Shown: piece by piece, positions 32,601-45,760 of the stretch
Numbering within the stretch: the first letter of the stretch is position 1
How the letters are laid out: each line of letters opens with the position of its first letter
NCBI GenBank assembly: GCA_029582155.1
Contig: CM055905.1
Location: forward strand, 64,447,952-64,511,951
Direction of reading: 5' to 3'
Length of the DNA stretch: 64,000 bases
Source: Panopea generosa
Taxonomy: Eukaryota > Mollusca > Bivalvia > Adapedonta > Hiatellidae
Position numbers and translations under genes: made by a program
Notes under the pieces: generated by a model
Told to the model about the DNA's origin: nothing
The model's input: the letters and a program-made list of their open reading frames with translations, nothing else
Databases searched by the model: none

Positions 32601-33539
32601 ATTATAGTTCGACAACTACCATGTGGAGATAACTCATCGGATTTCTTTCTAATAAAAGTCGTCTTTTTTCTAAATTTTATGTGGACTAAAATCGTTCCAA
32701 TCAAAAAGCACCACCAAAACATGAACACAACTGTGTATGAATATTCTCGCTACTTTTTGCCATCTGGGAGGTATTTAAAACGTGTATCAAGACCTATGCC
32801 ATATTAATGAAACGAAATCCTTTATTGTACGAGGCGTTTAAGGAATACTTCATAAAAACAATTGCTTGATAATCTTGTTTGCTATTCCACGGGCAAAGAT
32901 CAAATCGCGACTCTCTTGCATGGTCAATCGAAATCATTTAAGTGATATATTTATTTATACTTAAAATTTCATAATTCGGAATACAGAGTTCAGACAATTG
33001 AAAAAGTGAAAGTAGTGCATGAACTGTTTTTGGCCGATTGTATAACTGACTCCTCGTTTACTTATTCACTAAAGCAATCAATCACTCTCATACAATTGAT
33101 AAAAAAACTCAATCAATTATTAACACAATTCTAACACGTGCATTTGAAGGTACGTTTTATAACCTCATTGAGTCTAATCAGAAAAACAGACAAGAACAGA
33201 TGCTTCTGACTGGCCGAAAGTAGGATTTAGAATATAAAAAAGAATGTGCGAAGAAACGGTTCTTTATTTGAACTAAATAAATGTTTAACTTTTGATGTAT
33301 GGCCGATATAAAAACGACAAAGAAATTTAAGATTTTAAACATTAATTTTTTGGGTACCATTTGACATTAATATGATCGAGTAATTTTGTAATAAACTATA
33401 ACTCTGGGAAATGTTGTCCACTTATTTTATGTTAAATATTTACTTTAATACTATTATTGACTTTTTATATTTTTAACTTATTGAACAGAAACAACAAAAA
33501 AAAGTGTAATGGGAGACAATAATCACTTAAGAAGATTAT
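29671..33539. other. gene-poor region upstream of the CCP gene
   Basis: AT-rich. Short open frames at 31996-32343 and 32445-32807 (plus strand) have no recognisable domain and look fortuitous. A possible 17-base untranslated exon at 30249-30265 on the minus strand is treated under findings. Around 30100-30170 a segment (GAGAGTGACTCAATTGGCAA, CTCCCTTGAGGCTCTC) resembles an interspersed repeat. Confidence 0.4.
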
Positions 33540-34390
33540 TTACTATTCATCATTTTATCCACTTTTGGGTCCCTGTTGACCCTTTCTAGACATTAAATAC
33601 TCTTTAAAAGTCTCTGGCTCAGATATTATGCCATAACAATACTCAAGACCTCAAGATGATTAAAATTATTCCTAAAATAACTGAAAAAAAAAACAGAATT
33701 TACTTTCCATAGTATTCCTATGTAAAAATCAAAGTACCCTTACTGGACCCCAATATATCCTAGCCAATATATATTTGACCCAGCATGAAACCCCTACTCA
33801 TAGGGATCACTTATACCAAATGTAAACAAATTTGGCTGGACGGTTCTTTAGAATTGGATTTTTTTAACATTCACAATTTAACCTCTTTTTAGGCCCCTGC
33901 TGAACCCTTATGACTATTAAATCCCCTTTAAAGAACACAGTCTCAACTGTTATGACTAAACAATGTTCCAGACCTCAAGATAATTGAAATAATACGTAAA
34001 ATTGATGAGAAAAACAAAATGAACTGTTTTCCAATAGTATTCCTACATGTATGTAAAAATCAAAGTCCCTTTACGGCACCCCAGTATACACCAACCCGTT
34101 TATTTGAGCAACCTTAAAACTCGTATTAATAGGAGGTATTTAAACCAAATATTTACATATTTGGCTCATCAGCTGTTAAGAAGAAGATTTTTTAACTTCA
34201 CAATTTTATCATTTTTGGTCCCTGCTTGTCCATTATTTATACCAATTTCTCTTTACAAGACCCTGTCCCAACTGTTATGTCTAAGCAATGTTCCAGACAT
34301 GAAGCGATAAGTAAAATATTACCTAAATAGATCAGAAGAACATAATTTTCCTATAGAATTCCTATGTAAAAATCAAAGTCCCATTTGTTT
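33540..34390 (+). repeat. dispersed repeat R1, three tandem ~320-bp units
   Basis: The landmark CCTATGTAAAAATCAAAGT recurs near 33718, 34040 and 34362, about 320 bases apart. Each unit also has a CAGACCTCAAGATAAT-like motif and a GGTCCCTG-like motif. Diverged from the copies at 840 and 58270. Confidence 0.75.
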
Positions 34391-35925
34391 GAACTCGAAC
34401 CCACGCCATCAGGGATGAGAGGTAAGTGGCCATTAAACGACAACACCAAATTGTTTAAAAAGTGTTTATGATATCGGTTTAAACACTTACAAATAAAATG
34501 CAACGCTAATGTATAATTTTAACGATTTGTGTGTACTATTTATTTGCTGTTTTATTCTTAATGTTTAAACTTGATAGAAACTTTTTAAACAAGATTTAGA
34601 TATTTTAAAAAAAAAAAAAAATATGTGTTAAGAATTATCTACAGCTAATATAACTTACCAAGGTATAAAAAAACTCGTTTTCAATTATCTTTTTCTGGGT
34701 AGATCCACAGAAAAGTTTTAACTTTAGTCCAGTAGAATTTATATAGGATATGGTCCTCAACTTATTTTTGGAGTATGTCACTAGTCACTGCACGTGACGT
34801 TTCAAATACATTATCGCAATGTTCTCGGTACGTACTTAAAATTAAAACACTATGCACATGTATACATAAGGAACTTATTATATATATTTTGTTTTTTCTA
34901 TTACACTCAATCCATATCCAGTAATGGCAACTTGAGGTTATATAATACAGTAGCTAACAGTAAAAAAAACAGAAAATAGAAAAGGATGGTATTTTTGTAA
35001 AGCACACACGCAAGCACTCACGCCAGCACTAACGATTACACACATACGCGCGTACTCACAAAAAAACATTTTCTTATTCATTATGAACAATACATATTAC
35101 GATTGTTATAAGTTCAATAAACATACATTATTGTTTTATATGATATCACGTAGTTGGTTTTACTCTATATTTACATTTAAATGTTTACCAACCGTCAGTA
35201 ACAATATAAATGTGTGTAAATTCTAATGTAGTATCCCTTGATCGCTTTCCCTAAATTCAAAACGAAACGGAAAACTCAAGTGCCAATAAAACAGAACAAG
35301 TAAAATATTAAGCATTAACAATCATGTTAGAGTTCTACCTTAGCTACGGGGTTTCAGTCTGACGACGAAGAAACACATCTTGATGCAAAAGACCTAGAAT
35401 TGCTACTTATCATCAGGGAGAAAAAAGCACGTTCACCATGTGAATTGACTTGTTAAGAATACGGTTTAAATATTGAGTTAAATTGCTTAGCTGAAATAGA
35501 TTAATGTGTTATCATTTCAGGTACCATTAATAATTTTTAATACGTCAGCAACAATGAAAATTTCGACATAAAATGCATCATCACATGTGACATTAGTAAC
35601 AAACTTGGTTGTATTTATTATAACTGTAAATCTATATTTAAAATTTATTATTAACTTTAAGTTTATACTAAAATATTTCAGCTTGTTTGCTCAACGTCAA
35701 ATTTAAATATTTGAACCATTAGTAAAAGTAAGTAGAGATAACAAAACGCCATTATTTTCTGAAGCTTATTATCAGAATCTTAGATATGTGGGAAAATATA
35801 CGACTGGACATAATGACAATTATAAGGTATATCGCTGATGATAATCATTCTTTTAACTTTGAATTTAATAATTCATTCAAAATATGCATTTTCAATGCAA
35901 TGGATACCTGGGGTGCTTCCTTGGT
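34391..35925. other. intergenic; possible promoter and untranslated exon near 34659-34745 (minus)
   Basis: Mostly AT-rich and featureless. On the minus strand TATATAAA (34745-34738) precedes, by about 80 bases, a strong donor (CCTTG/GTAAGT, exon edge 34659). This could be the promoter and first untranslated exon of the CCP gene, but no start codon or cDNA supports it. Confidence 0.35.
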
Positions 35926-36033
35926 AAAACCAGTACTCATTGTTGTGTTATGAGAGGCATCGGGTGGGGCTGAAGATAGACACGAACCCGCAACCTCTGG
36001 CGTGAGCGGCCAATGCACTATCCATTGCACTGT
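35926..36033 (-). mobile_element. tRNA-like repeat (family of 27481)
   Basis: It carries AACCAGTACTCATTGTTGTG, TTATGAGAGGCATCGGG, ACGAACCCGCAACCTCTGG and CACTATCCATTGCACTG. On the minus strand the A- and B-box-like motifs are in tRNA order. It lies about 100 bases before a full SINE of another family. Confidence 0.6.
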
Positions 36034-36139
36034 CGTTCCTCTTTAAACTTCTTTAAACTTAGATATGAATGTTTTGCCACCAATAGAATATTTCACTGCT
36101 TTATCGTTCTACGTGAAAATATATTTCTATTATATGTAA

Positions 36140-36420
36140 GCCGGGTCCGATTAGCTCAGTCGGTTACGCGTCTGACTATCAATCCAGGGGTCGTGAGTTC
36201 GAATCCCCCGCCCGGCAATAGTCTCCGTGATGATTGAAATACGACATTGTGTCTCATTATCATTCGCCTCTCATCACTGTTTCAAGAGGGAAAGTTATCA
36301 GTTACTTGCTGAGATGGGGTGTGGTCGAATACTGGTTAATCCAAGGAAACAGTGGTAAGGTTAACTGATCGTCTGTTAGCCCTCGATGGCATAAAAATGA
36401 CGCTAAATATTCAATCAATA
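36140..36420 (+). mobile_element. tRNA-derived SINE, full length (8363 family)
   Basis: Head GCCGGGTCCGATTAGCTCAG with B box GAGTTCGAATCC and acceptor end CCCGGC, which pairs with the 5' end. The body ends GACGCTAAATATTCAATCAA. A 12-base flanking duplication with one mismatch (TATTATATGTAA / TATAATATGTAA) is visible. The acceptor stem is better preserved than in the 8363 copy. Confidence 0.9.
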
Positions 36421-38443
36421 TAATATGTAACTAAAATGTTCTTTGTTAAAACTATTCCATTTTTTTTAGCAAAGAATTCAACATTTTTCGTTTTCAATCC
36501 GTAATATTTTTAATTCAGAAAAAAATAAGTGATTACTGATAAACCATATCTAATGTTTTACCAACTTGCCTTTGACAGTAAAATTATTACTTTTATACAA
36601 ATATTCAAAGAGTTATTGAAGAAATACTTAAGGTGCCACCCGATATTCCAATCGTGTGTATTTGAATTGACATACGCCTGTCTGTAAATAAATCACTGAT
36701 TAAACCAAATTATCTGGCGTTCTGTTTTATGCTAACAAAGAGCAATTTATTTAGGAAAAACTATTTAAGCACATTTACATCAAAATGAGCAGTTTGTCTG
36801 ACATATTCTACGTCCGTATTAAACGCGATTAACAAAGTTATATTATAGTGACAATATTTATGAAACCTTTATTATATTGGGGTTAATTTTTGTGTGTTTA
36901 TATTTATAGAAGAGGTATCTATTTTTAGAATGGTGATTAAATAGATTTTTTTTGTATGTTAATTTATGGTGTTGATAAAAAAAAACATGAGAAAATACAT
37001 CATAAAATATCTACTGTAATTACTCTTTTCTAAAATATACCCTTATTTTTTTGGTATTTTCTAAATTGTTGATGTAATTTGAACCTCTGTTAACCATTTG
37101 CCTTGTGTGTTTCTTTCATTATATAAGGATGACAAATTATTATATTGAATTAATTCAGGCATAATATCATTGTTTATGAAAATTATCAATAAAGTACTAA
37201 TTGATAAATATTTTACAGATTAAATATAAAAAATGCAAGGTACTGGAGGTCTCACATACCAATTACCACTCCTAAGTGACACTAGCAAGATTACTGCGCC
37301 CAAGAAATTAGAGCTGTGAAAATTGGTTGGAAACTATTTTTGTTGAAACTACTTAAAATGGTTATATATATTTGTACATATGAGAATATTGGAACATTTT
37401 CATGAGTTATGCTAATTTTGGATGACACTAGGTAATGTTGGATGAAAATAAAACAGTTTAAAGACGATACACTTCAAAAAATGGGCAAAAAATAAAAAAA
37501 TGAAGGGGTGTCTTCAAAACATCAAAATTGTGAAAACTCAACATGGTGATTACCATGTTTTATCCAGCATATTTTGACTAACACTGGACACTATGGACAC
37601 AAGAAAGTTTTAGAATCATTGGAAATAAGTTCAGTGTTCCAGAAGCGATGGTTCTATATGTAGAACAGTACAAAATTAATTGGTGTGTGAGACGTTGGAA
37701 CATAGTTATCACAATTGAAAACATTATGATCTCAGAACCTGCGATGACCCATCAATAAAAACCATTGTTATTTGATTAAACATAAGTAACAATAAACATT
37801 TTAAGAATTAAAAATAAAATCTTAAAAAAGTAATAAAATCGAAATAAAAATAACCATCAACAACACAAATAATAAAGAAATTAAATATATTATTAAACAT
37901 AAATAGCAATAAATATATTTATATGTTTCAAAAAGTAATTAAAATAAAAAATATAATGACAACTAATATGATAAAAAAATATGACAAACATTTTAATATT
38001 ATAAGTCATGATTATTTCATTAAACATTAAAGCAATAAATATATTTATAAAGCAATATGTTTAGAAAAAACATTCGTATATACAATCAAAATTAAAATGA
38101 CAAACAACTAAAATAAAAACAAAATATGACAAACATTTTAATATTATAGGTCGTTGTTATTTAATTTAATTTAATTTAAACATAAACAGCAATAAATATA
38201 TTATTTTTAAAATATCAAAAGTTATAACAATCAAAGTTAAAATAATTTTATTATTAAAATAACTGTTTCACTTACCTCGGAAATGTAAATCTGCAAAAAT
38301 GTTGCGTTTTACACAAACTTTGTATGACAGTAGGTGACGGTCGTATGTGTATATTTATTAGCTTCTCTAGTTTTTATAATACTTTATTCCAATAGTTGTA
38401 CTGAATTGGTATGAGTCACTGCCACGTTTACTAGTTCTTCAAA
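36421..38443. other. AT-rich region with a degenerate ~135-bp repeat (37767-38260)
   Basis: From 37767 a block like TTATTTGATTAAACATAA, AGCAATAAATATATTTAT and AATTAAAATAAAAA recurs about four times with much drift. The rest has no recognisable gene. Confidence 0.5.
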
Positions 38444-38757
38444 GGTTTCTGTCATTCCAGGACTGCAACAACACGTCATCATAATATAAACCACGCCTAT
38501 TTCTATCCATTATGGTGGCGGTAACAAAGATTCTACTAAGCAGACATGTTTTAATCATAAAATACCATCAATGACTTGACCACGCCTCCGTTTCTGTCAT
38601 TCCAGGAATGCAACAACACGTCATCATGATATAAACCACGCCTATTTTTATCCATTATGATGGCGGTAACAAAGATTCTACTTAGCAGACATGTAGTTTT
38701 AATCATAAAATACCATCAATGTGAATATTCAATAACTTGACCACGCCTCCGTTTCTG
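38444..38757. repeat. ~142-bp tandem duplication
   Basis: GTTTCTGTCATTCCAGGA, CAACAACACGTCATCATRAT, ATAAACCACGCCTATTT, GGTAACAAAGATTCTACT and AATCATAAAATACCATCAAT occur twice, starting near 38447 and 38591. The second copy carries a 16-base insertion before ACTTGACCACGCCTCCG, and a third partial start follows at 38750. Confidence 0.88.
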
Positions 38758-39125
38758 TCACTGAAAAAGCCAGCTTCATGTCTGTTCAGAATCACTATTT
38801 CGGATGGGTCAATGTTTAGCTGATGCAACATTAAATGTATTAAACAGTCTTCACCACATGTTTCAAACTAGACTCATACCTTTCATACAATGTTTCATGT
38901 TACAAATTATGTTGTTATGGCACAGCTTGCAGTGGTTCTAAAATTATATTTATGTATTTATATGCAATAGACGAAATGTTTCATAAACGATGATATTATA
39001 ATATGATGATAATACATTCTACTTTAAATTTTAGGTTCACTTTTGAAGACAGCAATTTAATTGTATGCGTTGCAATATGTTTGTAGTACATGTATATGCA
39101 AAATACAATCATTAAAAAAGAAATG

Positions 39126-39129
39126 GCAA

Positions 39130-39161
<32 letters not shown>

Positions 39162-39426
39162 TTACTAGTACTACTAGTACTACTACTACTACTACCACAA
39201 CTACTACTATAACTACTACTATTTCTACTACTATAACTACTACTAATACTACCACTACCACCACTTCCACTAAATCTACTACTACTACCACAACTACTAC
39301 TATTACTACTACTACTACAACTACTACTACAACAACTAATACACCCTCTACCAACACCACTACTACCAATACTACAACTACTACCATCACCACCATCACC
39401 ACCCCTACTACTACATCTAATACTAT

Positions 39427-39465
<39 letters not shown>

Positions 39466-39604
39466 TACTACTACTACTATTACAACTATTACTACTACTA
39501 CAACTACTACTTCTACTACTACTGCTGCTGCTGCTAATACTACTACTACCACCACCACTACTAATACTAATTACTACTACTACTACAACCACCACTATTA
39601 ATAC

Positions 39605-39640
<36 letters not shown>

Positions 39641-40355
39641 GTCTACTACTACTTATACCACTACTACTATTACCACCACCACCACCACCACCACCACTAC
39701 TACCACCACAATCACCACTACTACTACTACTATGACTCGTACTACCAGCAACATCACTACTACTAATACTATAACTTATTCTACCACATCTACTACTTCT
39801 GCTACTACTACTTCCATCACCACCACTACAACTACTCTAATACTATCACCTACACCACTACTACTACTACCACCACTACTACTAATACAACTACTACTTC
39901 TACTACTGCTGCTGCTACTACCACCACTACTGATACTACTACTTTTACTACTTCTACTACTACTACCACCACCACCACTACTACTACCACCACCATCACC
40001 ACTACTACTACTACTACTACTACTCGTACTATCACCAACACCACTACTACTATTACTACTACAACTTCTAATACTACTACTACCACCACCACCACCACTA
40101 CTTCTACCACTACCACCACCATCACCACTACTACTACTTCTACTACTACTACTACTACTACCATCACAACTACTACTTCTACCACCACCACTACTACTAT
40201 CACTACCACCACCATCACCACTACTACTACTACTATCACCACTACTACTACTACAACTATTACTACTTCTACTACTACTGCTGTTGATACTAATAATAAT
40301 AATACTTCCACCACCACTACTGATACTACTTCTACTACTACACACGCTCCTAATC
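39126..40355. repeat. CTA/CCA-type trinucleotide microsatellite, ~1.2 kb
   Basis: Almost entirely ACT/ACC triplets with occasional GCT, ATT and AAT. It gives long Ser/Thr/Val/Leu-rich open frames in most frames on both strands; none should be read as genes. Confidence 0.97.
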
Positions 40356-40385
40356 TACTCGTACACAAAATATTTGATCTATTAG

Positions 40386-40431
40386 CAGAATCGTCCAATT
40401 GGATTGTTTGCATTCCAATTGGACGATTCTG
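40386..40431. repeat. perfect 18-bp palindrome
   Basis: CAGAATCGTCCAATTGGA (40386-40403), a 10-base spacer, then its exact reverse complement (40414-40431). It follows directly after the trinucleotide tract, and CCAATTGG recurs twice more by about 40540. Confidence 0.9.
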
Positions 40432-41949
40432 TTTATAGAATCTATAAATAGAATCTTCCAATTGGACCCTTTACCTTCCCATTGGAAACTTGTGTTTCAA
40501 CTTGGAATTGACCGCTTGGAAATCGTTATTTCCAATTGGAAACTAATGTCAATTGGAATATAAGAATTCTAATTAGACAGGGTGTTTTTTTACTACTTTA
40601 ATGCCATTTATCTCAGTATTTTACGAACTTTTTGAGCTGTAATTTTGAATTTAACTTTATAATAGTTATAATTATCCAAAATTATAAAGTTTATAACATT
40701 AAAGTTCATAATGAAAAAAAAGTTTTTGGAAAAAAAAGCTTTTGCAGAAATTCACTGTGTTGTGTTTATTCTTACAAATATGAAATTGCTTGGTAATAAT
40801 ATACAAACTCTGACAACAAACTACATCACACACAATGTTTGTTGTAAAGTTAAACACTTCAATTAATCTTCAGGTGGTGAATACAATCACATTAATCTCA
40901 TTCTAAAAAATTTTTTAAAAAGGCATAACCAGTAAGTTATATCCCTTTAACGCAATAAAAAAAATTGCGTAATTGTAATATTTAGCAAAATAAACTATTA
41001 TTACTGGGTTATTAAATGGATCACTTTTTAGTGACTGAAATTAAAAATAAAACCTGATCTGTGCAATAATAATGGTTTAGTCTATCCAATTTCGACTATA
41101 TCCGTAAACGTTGGAAATTTCTGGGCATCATCGATTAAAAGTACAATTTACTATTCTATCAGGCATTTGATCGAATTTCATTATCACAATGTTTATCAAC
41201 AAAACAGCTAGATTGCATATTATAATTACTAATGAATAATAATTCATTTACATGTAAAAGAGGTATCGGCTGTTATAAATCCACGAAATGCGATGGAAAT
41301 GTTTTTCTTTCATTAATAGATTGTATATTTCTTTATAAAAAACTATACTCAGTTATTGGTTATGCCAGTTTTAAGGAACAATATGCATTCTGAATAGTAA
41401 GCCTAGCACTTGTAATGAAATCCTGACTGATATTATTTCTGGCATAGGCGATATATTTCTGTCATAAATATCGGAAGTTCAATGTCACGTTACCAGAATA
41501 AAATTTGACTGGGGATAATTCAAGACAGTTTCTACTTAAATATATTTAAACAGTATTATAATAAAATCAACGGGTATCTATGATGCGAGACAGAAAATGC
41601 AAAAAGAGTTTCGCATATTTAGTCAGTCCTAGCTTTTTCAGCTATTTTCAGCACATATTTAATGGTACACATATATACATCTACACACATATCTGCCATG
41701 GTAAAGTTACTATTTATGTGGAAAGAACAGGGCTACATTCAGTTCTGTTAAGCATTTGCAAATGATAACGAACATATTTTCCTGGATACTGGCTCAACCT
41801 CAAAATAGCAGGAAGTACGCGATAATTTTATAAACCCGTGCAATAAACGTGTGAGCTGTTTAACGGCACTGACCGCGGCCCAAGACAAGGACTTGAATAC
41901 AACGTGGTAAATCAAATAAAACATAAGTGTTAATTCATGCACAATGTAT
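40432..41949. other. intergenic, nothing recognised
   Basis: AT-rich. The start holds more CCAATTGG-type motifs. The stretch 41770-41800 shares about 30 bases with the region upstream of the TRIM-like gene. No credible gene. Confidence 0.4.
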
Positions 41950-42343
41950 GTATTGTTGATAATACACAATCAATACCGGTTACTGACAATACACAATCAA
42001 TATTGGTTACTGATAATACACAATCAATATTGGTTACTGACAATACGCAATCAATATCGGTTACTGACAATACACAATCAATATGTGTTACTGACAATAC
42101 GCAATCAATATCGGTTACTGATAAAACACAATCAATACCGGTTACTGACAACACACAATCAATACTAGTAACTGAAAAATACACAATCAATATTGGTAAT
42201 GACAATACGCAATCAATATTGATTACTGACAACACACAATCAATATTGTTTACTGACAATACACGTTCAATATTGGTTACTGACAATACACAATCAATAT
42301 TGGTTACTGACAATACACAATCAATATTGGTTACTGACAATAT
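41950..42343. repeat. 27-bp tandem array (~15 copies)
   Basis: The unit TTGGTTACTGACAATACACA plus ATCAATA repeats with small variation (ACCGG/TTGG, ACGC/ACAC). The period is a multiple of three, so 148- to 154-codon repetitive frames appear on both strands. No start context or domain supports them. Confidence 0.95.
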
Positions 42344-42936
42344 TTCGAACATTACAGACAAAATTAATATCAACACATATTTAATATTATTTTATACATA
42401 ACTTAACTACATATAACTGCTTTTAAACACGGAATATAAATCGAATTGTACCTTAACAATCTAAATGCACATCAGCAATCTTACAAATATAAAAAAACTA
42501 ACAATAAACAATTGAAACTGGAGACAATTCATATAATGTCCACTTATTAATTAATATTTATAATTTGTACTAAACTTCCCCATGCAGCATTAATAACTGT
42601 TATGACATCGGTTAAATTTAGCAAATACACTAAGAGCATATACATAAAACTAGTCTTGAATGTTGCAAGTGTCAGTTTCCTCATTAGCAAGTTTACAATC
42701 AAATTCAAATTGGGTTGTTACAATTAAAACGAAACAAATGTTGGGTTTTTGTATGGGAACCGTCCGACTCATAATCAATATTCAAGTAGTATATTTATCT
42801 TTTTTGACATAATTAACTACTATCAACAGTTAAAAAAAAGAGTTTAAATGATAGTTTAAGATAAAACTGCCCTAAAAACACATGTAATACAGTAGTTTGT
42901 ATAGTGGCAATGTATTTGTCATATTAATGGACTAAA

Positions 42937-44570
42937 GCACACACTATACACGCTACATACACAAAACACACACCATACAAGCTACATACACAAAGCACAT
43001 ACCATACACGCTACATACACAAAGCACACACCATACACGCTACATACACAAAGCACATGCCATACACGCTACATACACAAAGCACACATCATACACGCTA
43101 CATACACAATGCACACACCATACACGCTACATACACAACGCACACACCATACACGCTACATACACAACGCACACACCATACACGCTACATACACAAAGCA
43201 CACACCATACACGCTACATAAACAACGCACACGCCATACACGCTACAAACACAAACCACACGCCATTCACGCTACAAACACAAAGCACACGCAATACACG
43301 CTACATACACAAAGCACACGCCATACACGCTACATACACAAAGCACACACCATACACGCTACATACACAAAGCACACATCATACAAGCTACATACACAAA
43401 GCACACACCATACACGCTACAAACACAACGCACACACCATACACGCTACATACACAACGCACACACCATACAAGATAAAAACACAAAGCACACACCATAC
43501 AACGCTACATACACAACGCACACACCATACAAGCTACATACACAAAGCACTCATCATACACGCTATATACACAAAGCACACACCGTACACGCTACATACA
43601 CAAAGCACTCACCATACACGCTACATACACAAAGCACTCACCATACACGCTACATACACAAAGCACACACCATACACGCTACATACACAAAGCACACACC
43701 ATACACGCTACATACACAACGCACACACCATACAAGATAAAAACACAAAGCACACACCATACAACGCTACATACACAAAGCACTCACCATACACGCTACA
43801 TACACAACGCACACACCATACAAGCTACATACACAACGCACACACCATACAAGATAAAAACACAAAGCACTCACCATACACGCTACATACACAAAGCACA
43901 CACCATACACGCTACATACACAAAGCATACACGCTACATACACAAAGCACACACCATACAAGATAAAAACACAAAGCACACACCATACAACGCTACATAC
44001 ACAACGCACACACCATACAAGCTACATACACAAAGCACTCACCATACACGCTACATACACAAAGCACACACCATACACGCTACATACACAAAGCACTCAC
44101 CATACACGCTACATACACAAAGCACACACCATACACGCTACATACACAAAGCACACACCATACACGCTACATACACAAAGCACACACCATACACGCTACA
44201 TACACAAAGCACACACCATACACGCTACATACACAAAGCACACGCCATACACGCTACAAACACAACGCACACGCCATACACGCTACATACACAACGCACA
44301 CGCCATACACGCTACATACACAAAGCACACGCCATACACGCTACATACAAAAAGCACACGCCATACACGCTACATACACAACGCACACGCCATACACGCT
44401 ACATACACAACGCACACGCCATACACGCTACATACACAAAGCACACGCCATACACGCTACATACACAAAGCACATACCATACACGCTACATACACAAAGC
44501 ACATACAATACACGCTACATACACAAAGCACACACCATACACGCTACATACACAAACCACACACCATACA
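42937..44570. repeat. 29-bp tandem array (~56 copies)
   Basis: The unit CACACACCATACACGCTACA plus TACACAAAG repeats with variants CACACGCC, CACTCACC, ACAACGC and an AGATAAAAACAC type. The AGATAAAA type recurs about every 8-9 units between 43470 and 43970, so there is some higher-order order. No stop occurs in frame for long stretches, giving a spurious 285-codon frame. Confidence 0.96.
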
Positions 44571-44727
44571 CACACGGAAATTAAAGAATGGAAAAGATAT
44601 TGTCAGGTATTGGTAGTCGAACAATTTGACAGCCTCAATGATCTGGTATCGCTTTACAACGAAGTGGATGAAGACATGTTTCCAAATATGAAGCCACTTA
44701 TTGACGTAGATTGTGTTTTACCGATTA

Positions 44728-44915
44728 CTTCATGATGATCGACTGATATACGACATTGCATCTCAGTTTCATTTGTCTCTCATCGCTGATTTAACTGGAA
44801 AAGTCACCAGTTACTTGCAGAGATAGGCGTTCTCGAGTTGACCTTCAAGGATCCCAGGTTAGGTTAATTGTTCACCCACGAAGCGTAAACATGCTGCTAA
44901 ATATTCAAAAAAACA
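44728..44915 (+). mobile_element. SINE body fragment (8363 family), headless
   Basis: It begins at the TGATGATCGACTGATATACG block, passes through ATTTGTCTCTCATCGCTGAT and ends ATGCTGCTAAATATTCAAAA. The tRNA head is missing. It lies next to the 29-bp array. Confidence 0.7.
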
Positions 44916-44962
44916 AACAGACAGACAGATACAAGCAACTGCTTTAAAATGCGGTTAAGTAT

Positions 44963-45165
44963 TCAATCTCCGTGATGATTGATATACGATATAACGTCTT
45001 ATTTTCATTCGTCGTCTCTCACCGCTGATTCAAGTAGGAAAGTTATTAGTTACTTGTGGAGGAGGTTTGGCCTGAATACTGGTTAAACACCAATGATCCC
45101 AGGAAAGAGTAGTAAGATTATCTGATCGTTTGCTATCCCTCGATGATATATAAATGACGAAACAA
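44963..45165 (+). mobile_element. second headless SINE body (8363 family)
   Basis: Starts CAATCTCCGTGATGATTGAT and runs through CTCACCGCTGATTCAAGTAG, GAATACTGGTTAAACACC and ATCGTTTGCTATCCCTCG to ATAAATGACG. It is in direct orientation with the fragment before it, about 50 bases away. Confidence 0.75.
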
Positions 45166-45419
45166 ACGAATTGTATTAATAAATAAATGATAACATTCAC
45201 TTTCACGATCAAAAATATGTCTCAAGTGTCGTTAAGGACACAGTTCCTAAACAATTTCAGATTTATTTTCCTGGATACCGACTCAACCTCAAATTGGAGC
45301 ACATAACAAGATGCGTTTAGGGTACCAGCAGAAATGTTTAAAGGAAGGCCAGTTCTAGGAAGTAAAAAGGCAGTTGTCTCACAGCGGTGTTTTTTACGGT
45401 GTACATTAACATTTTCAAA

Positions 45420-45760
45420 ATGGCGACGAGGTATTCCAGATCGGTGGAGGGCGGATCAGACATTTTGTTTGACTTTCCGTGTTCATCCTGTGCCAGAGAT
45501 GGTCACAATAAAGAGGCGTTACGTGGATGTGTCGACTGTGAGCAGAACTTTTGTGATAAATGTCTTGTGTTTCATAATAAACTTGGAATAACGAAAGGAC
45601 ACAAAATAGTTGATAAAGCAGACATGGTATCCAGTGGACTGCAGAAACCAACTTACCTGCCCACCGACATATGCAGCACCCACGCTTGTAAAGTGATGGA
45701 TATGTACTGCGGCACTCACGATGTCGTCTGCTGTGGAGTTTGTATAGCGATAGGACACAG
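45420..45760 (+). CDS. TRIM-like exon 1 (B-boxes)
   Basis: 113 codons plus two bases, ending ACACAG/GTAAGT. It encodes B-box 1 and most of B-box 2. An upstream in-frame ATG at 45387 would add MFFTVYINIFK but has a poorer context. Confidence 0.92.

Noticed and set aside
31996..32807. Plus-strand frames of 115 and 120 codons
   Set aside because: There is no recognisable domain, no splice context and ordinary AT-rich composition; they are likely chance frames.
33178..33360. Minus-strand hydrophobic frame as an alternative signal-peptide exon for the CCP gene
   Set aside because: The hydrophobicity follows from AT-rich codons, no good donor follows it, and the exon at 28121-28149 gives a better in-frame signal peptide.
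38276..38290. 15-base minus-strand microexon (TTTTTGCAG ... GAG/GTAAGTG)
   Set aside because: The splice signals are good, but it is isolated in AT-rich sequence with no frame or neighbour to join; AT-rich DNA yields such signals by chance.
39112..40461. Long Ser-, Val- and Leu-rich open frames on both strands
   Set aside because: They are translations of the trinucleotide microsatellite; every frame is open because of the repeat, with no domain or splice context.
43109..43966. 285-codon plus-strand frame of His/Thr/Tyr repeats
   Set aside because: It is a translation of the 29-bp array, whose unit lacks stops in the relevant frames; the period is not a multiple of three and the frame cycles through all three readings.
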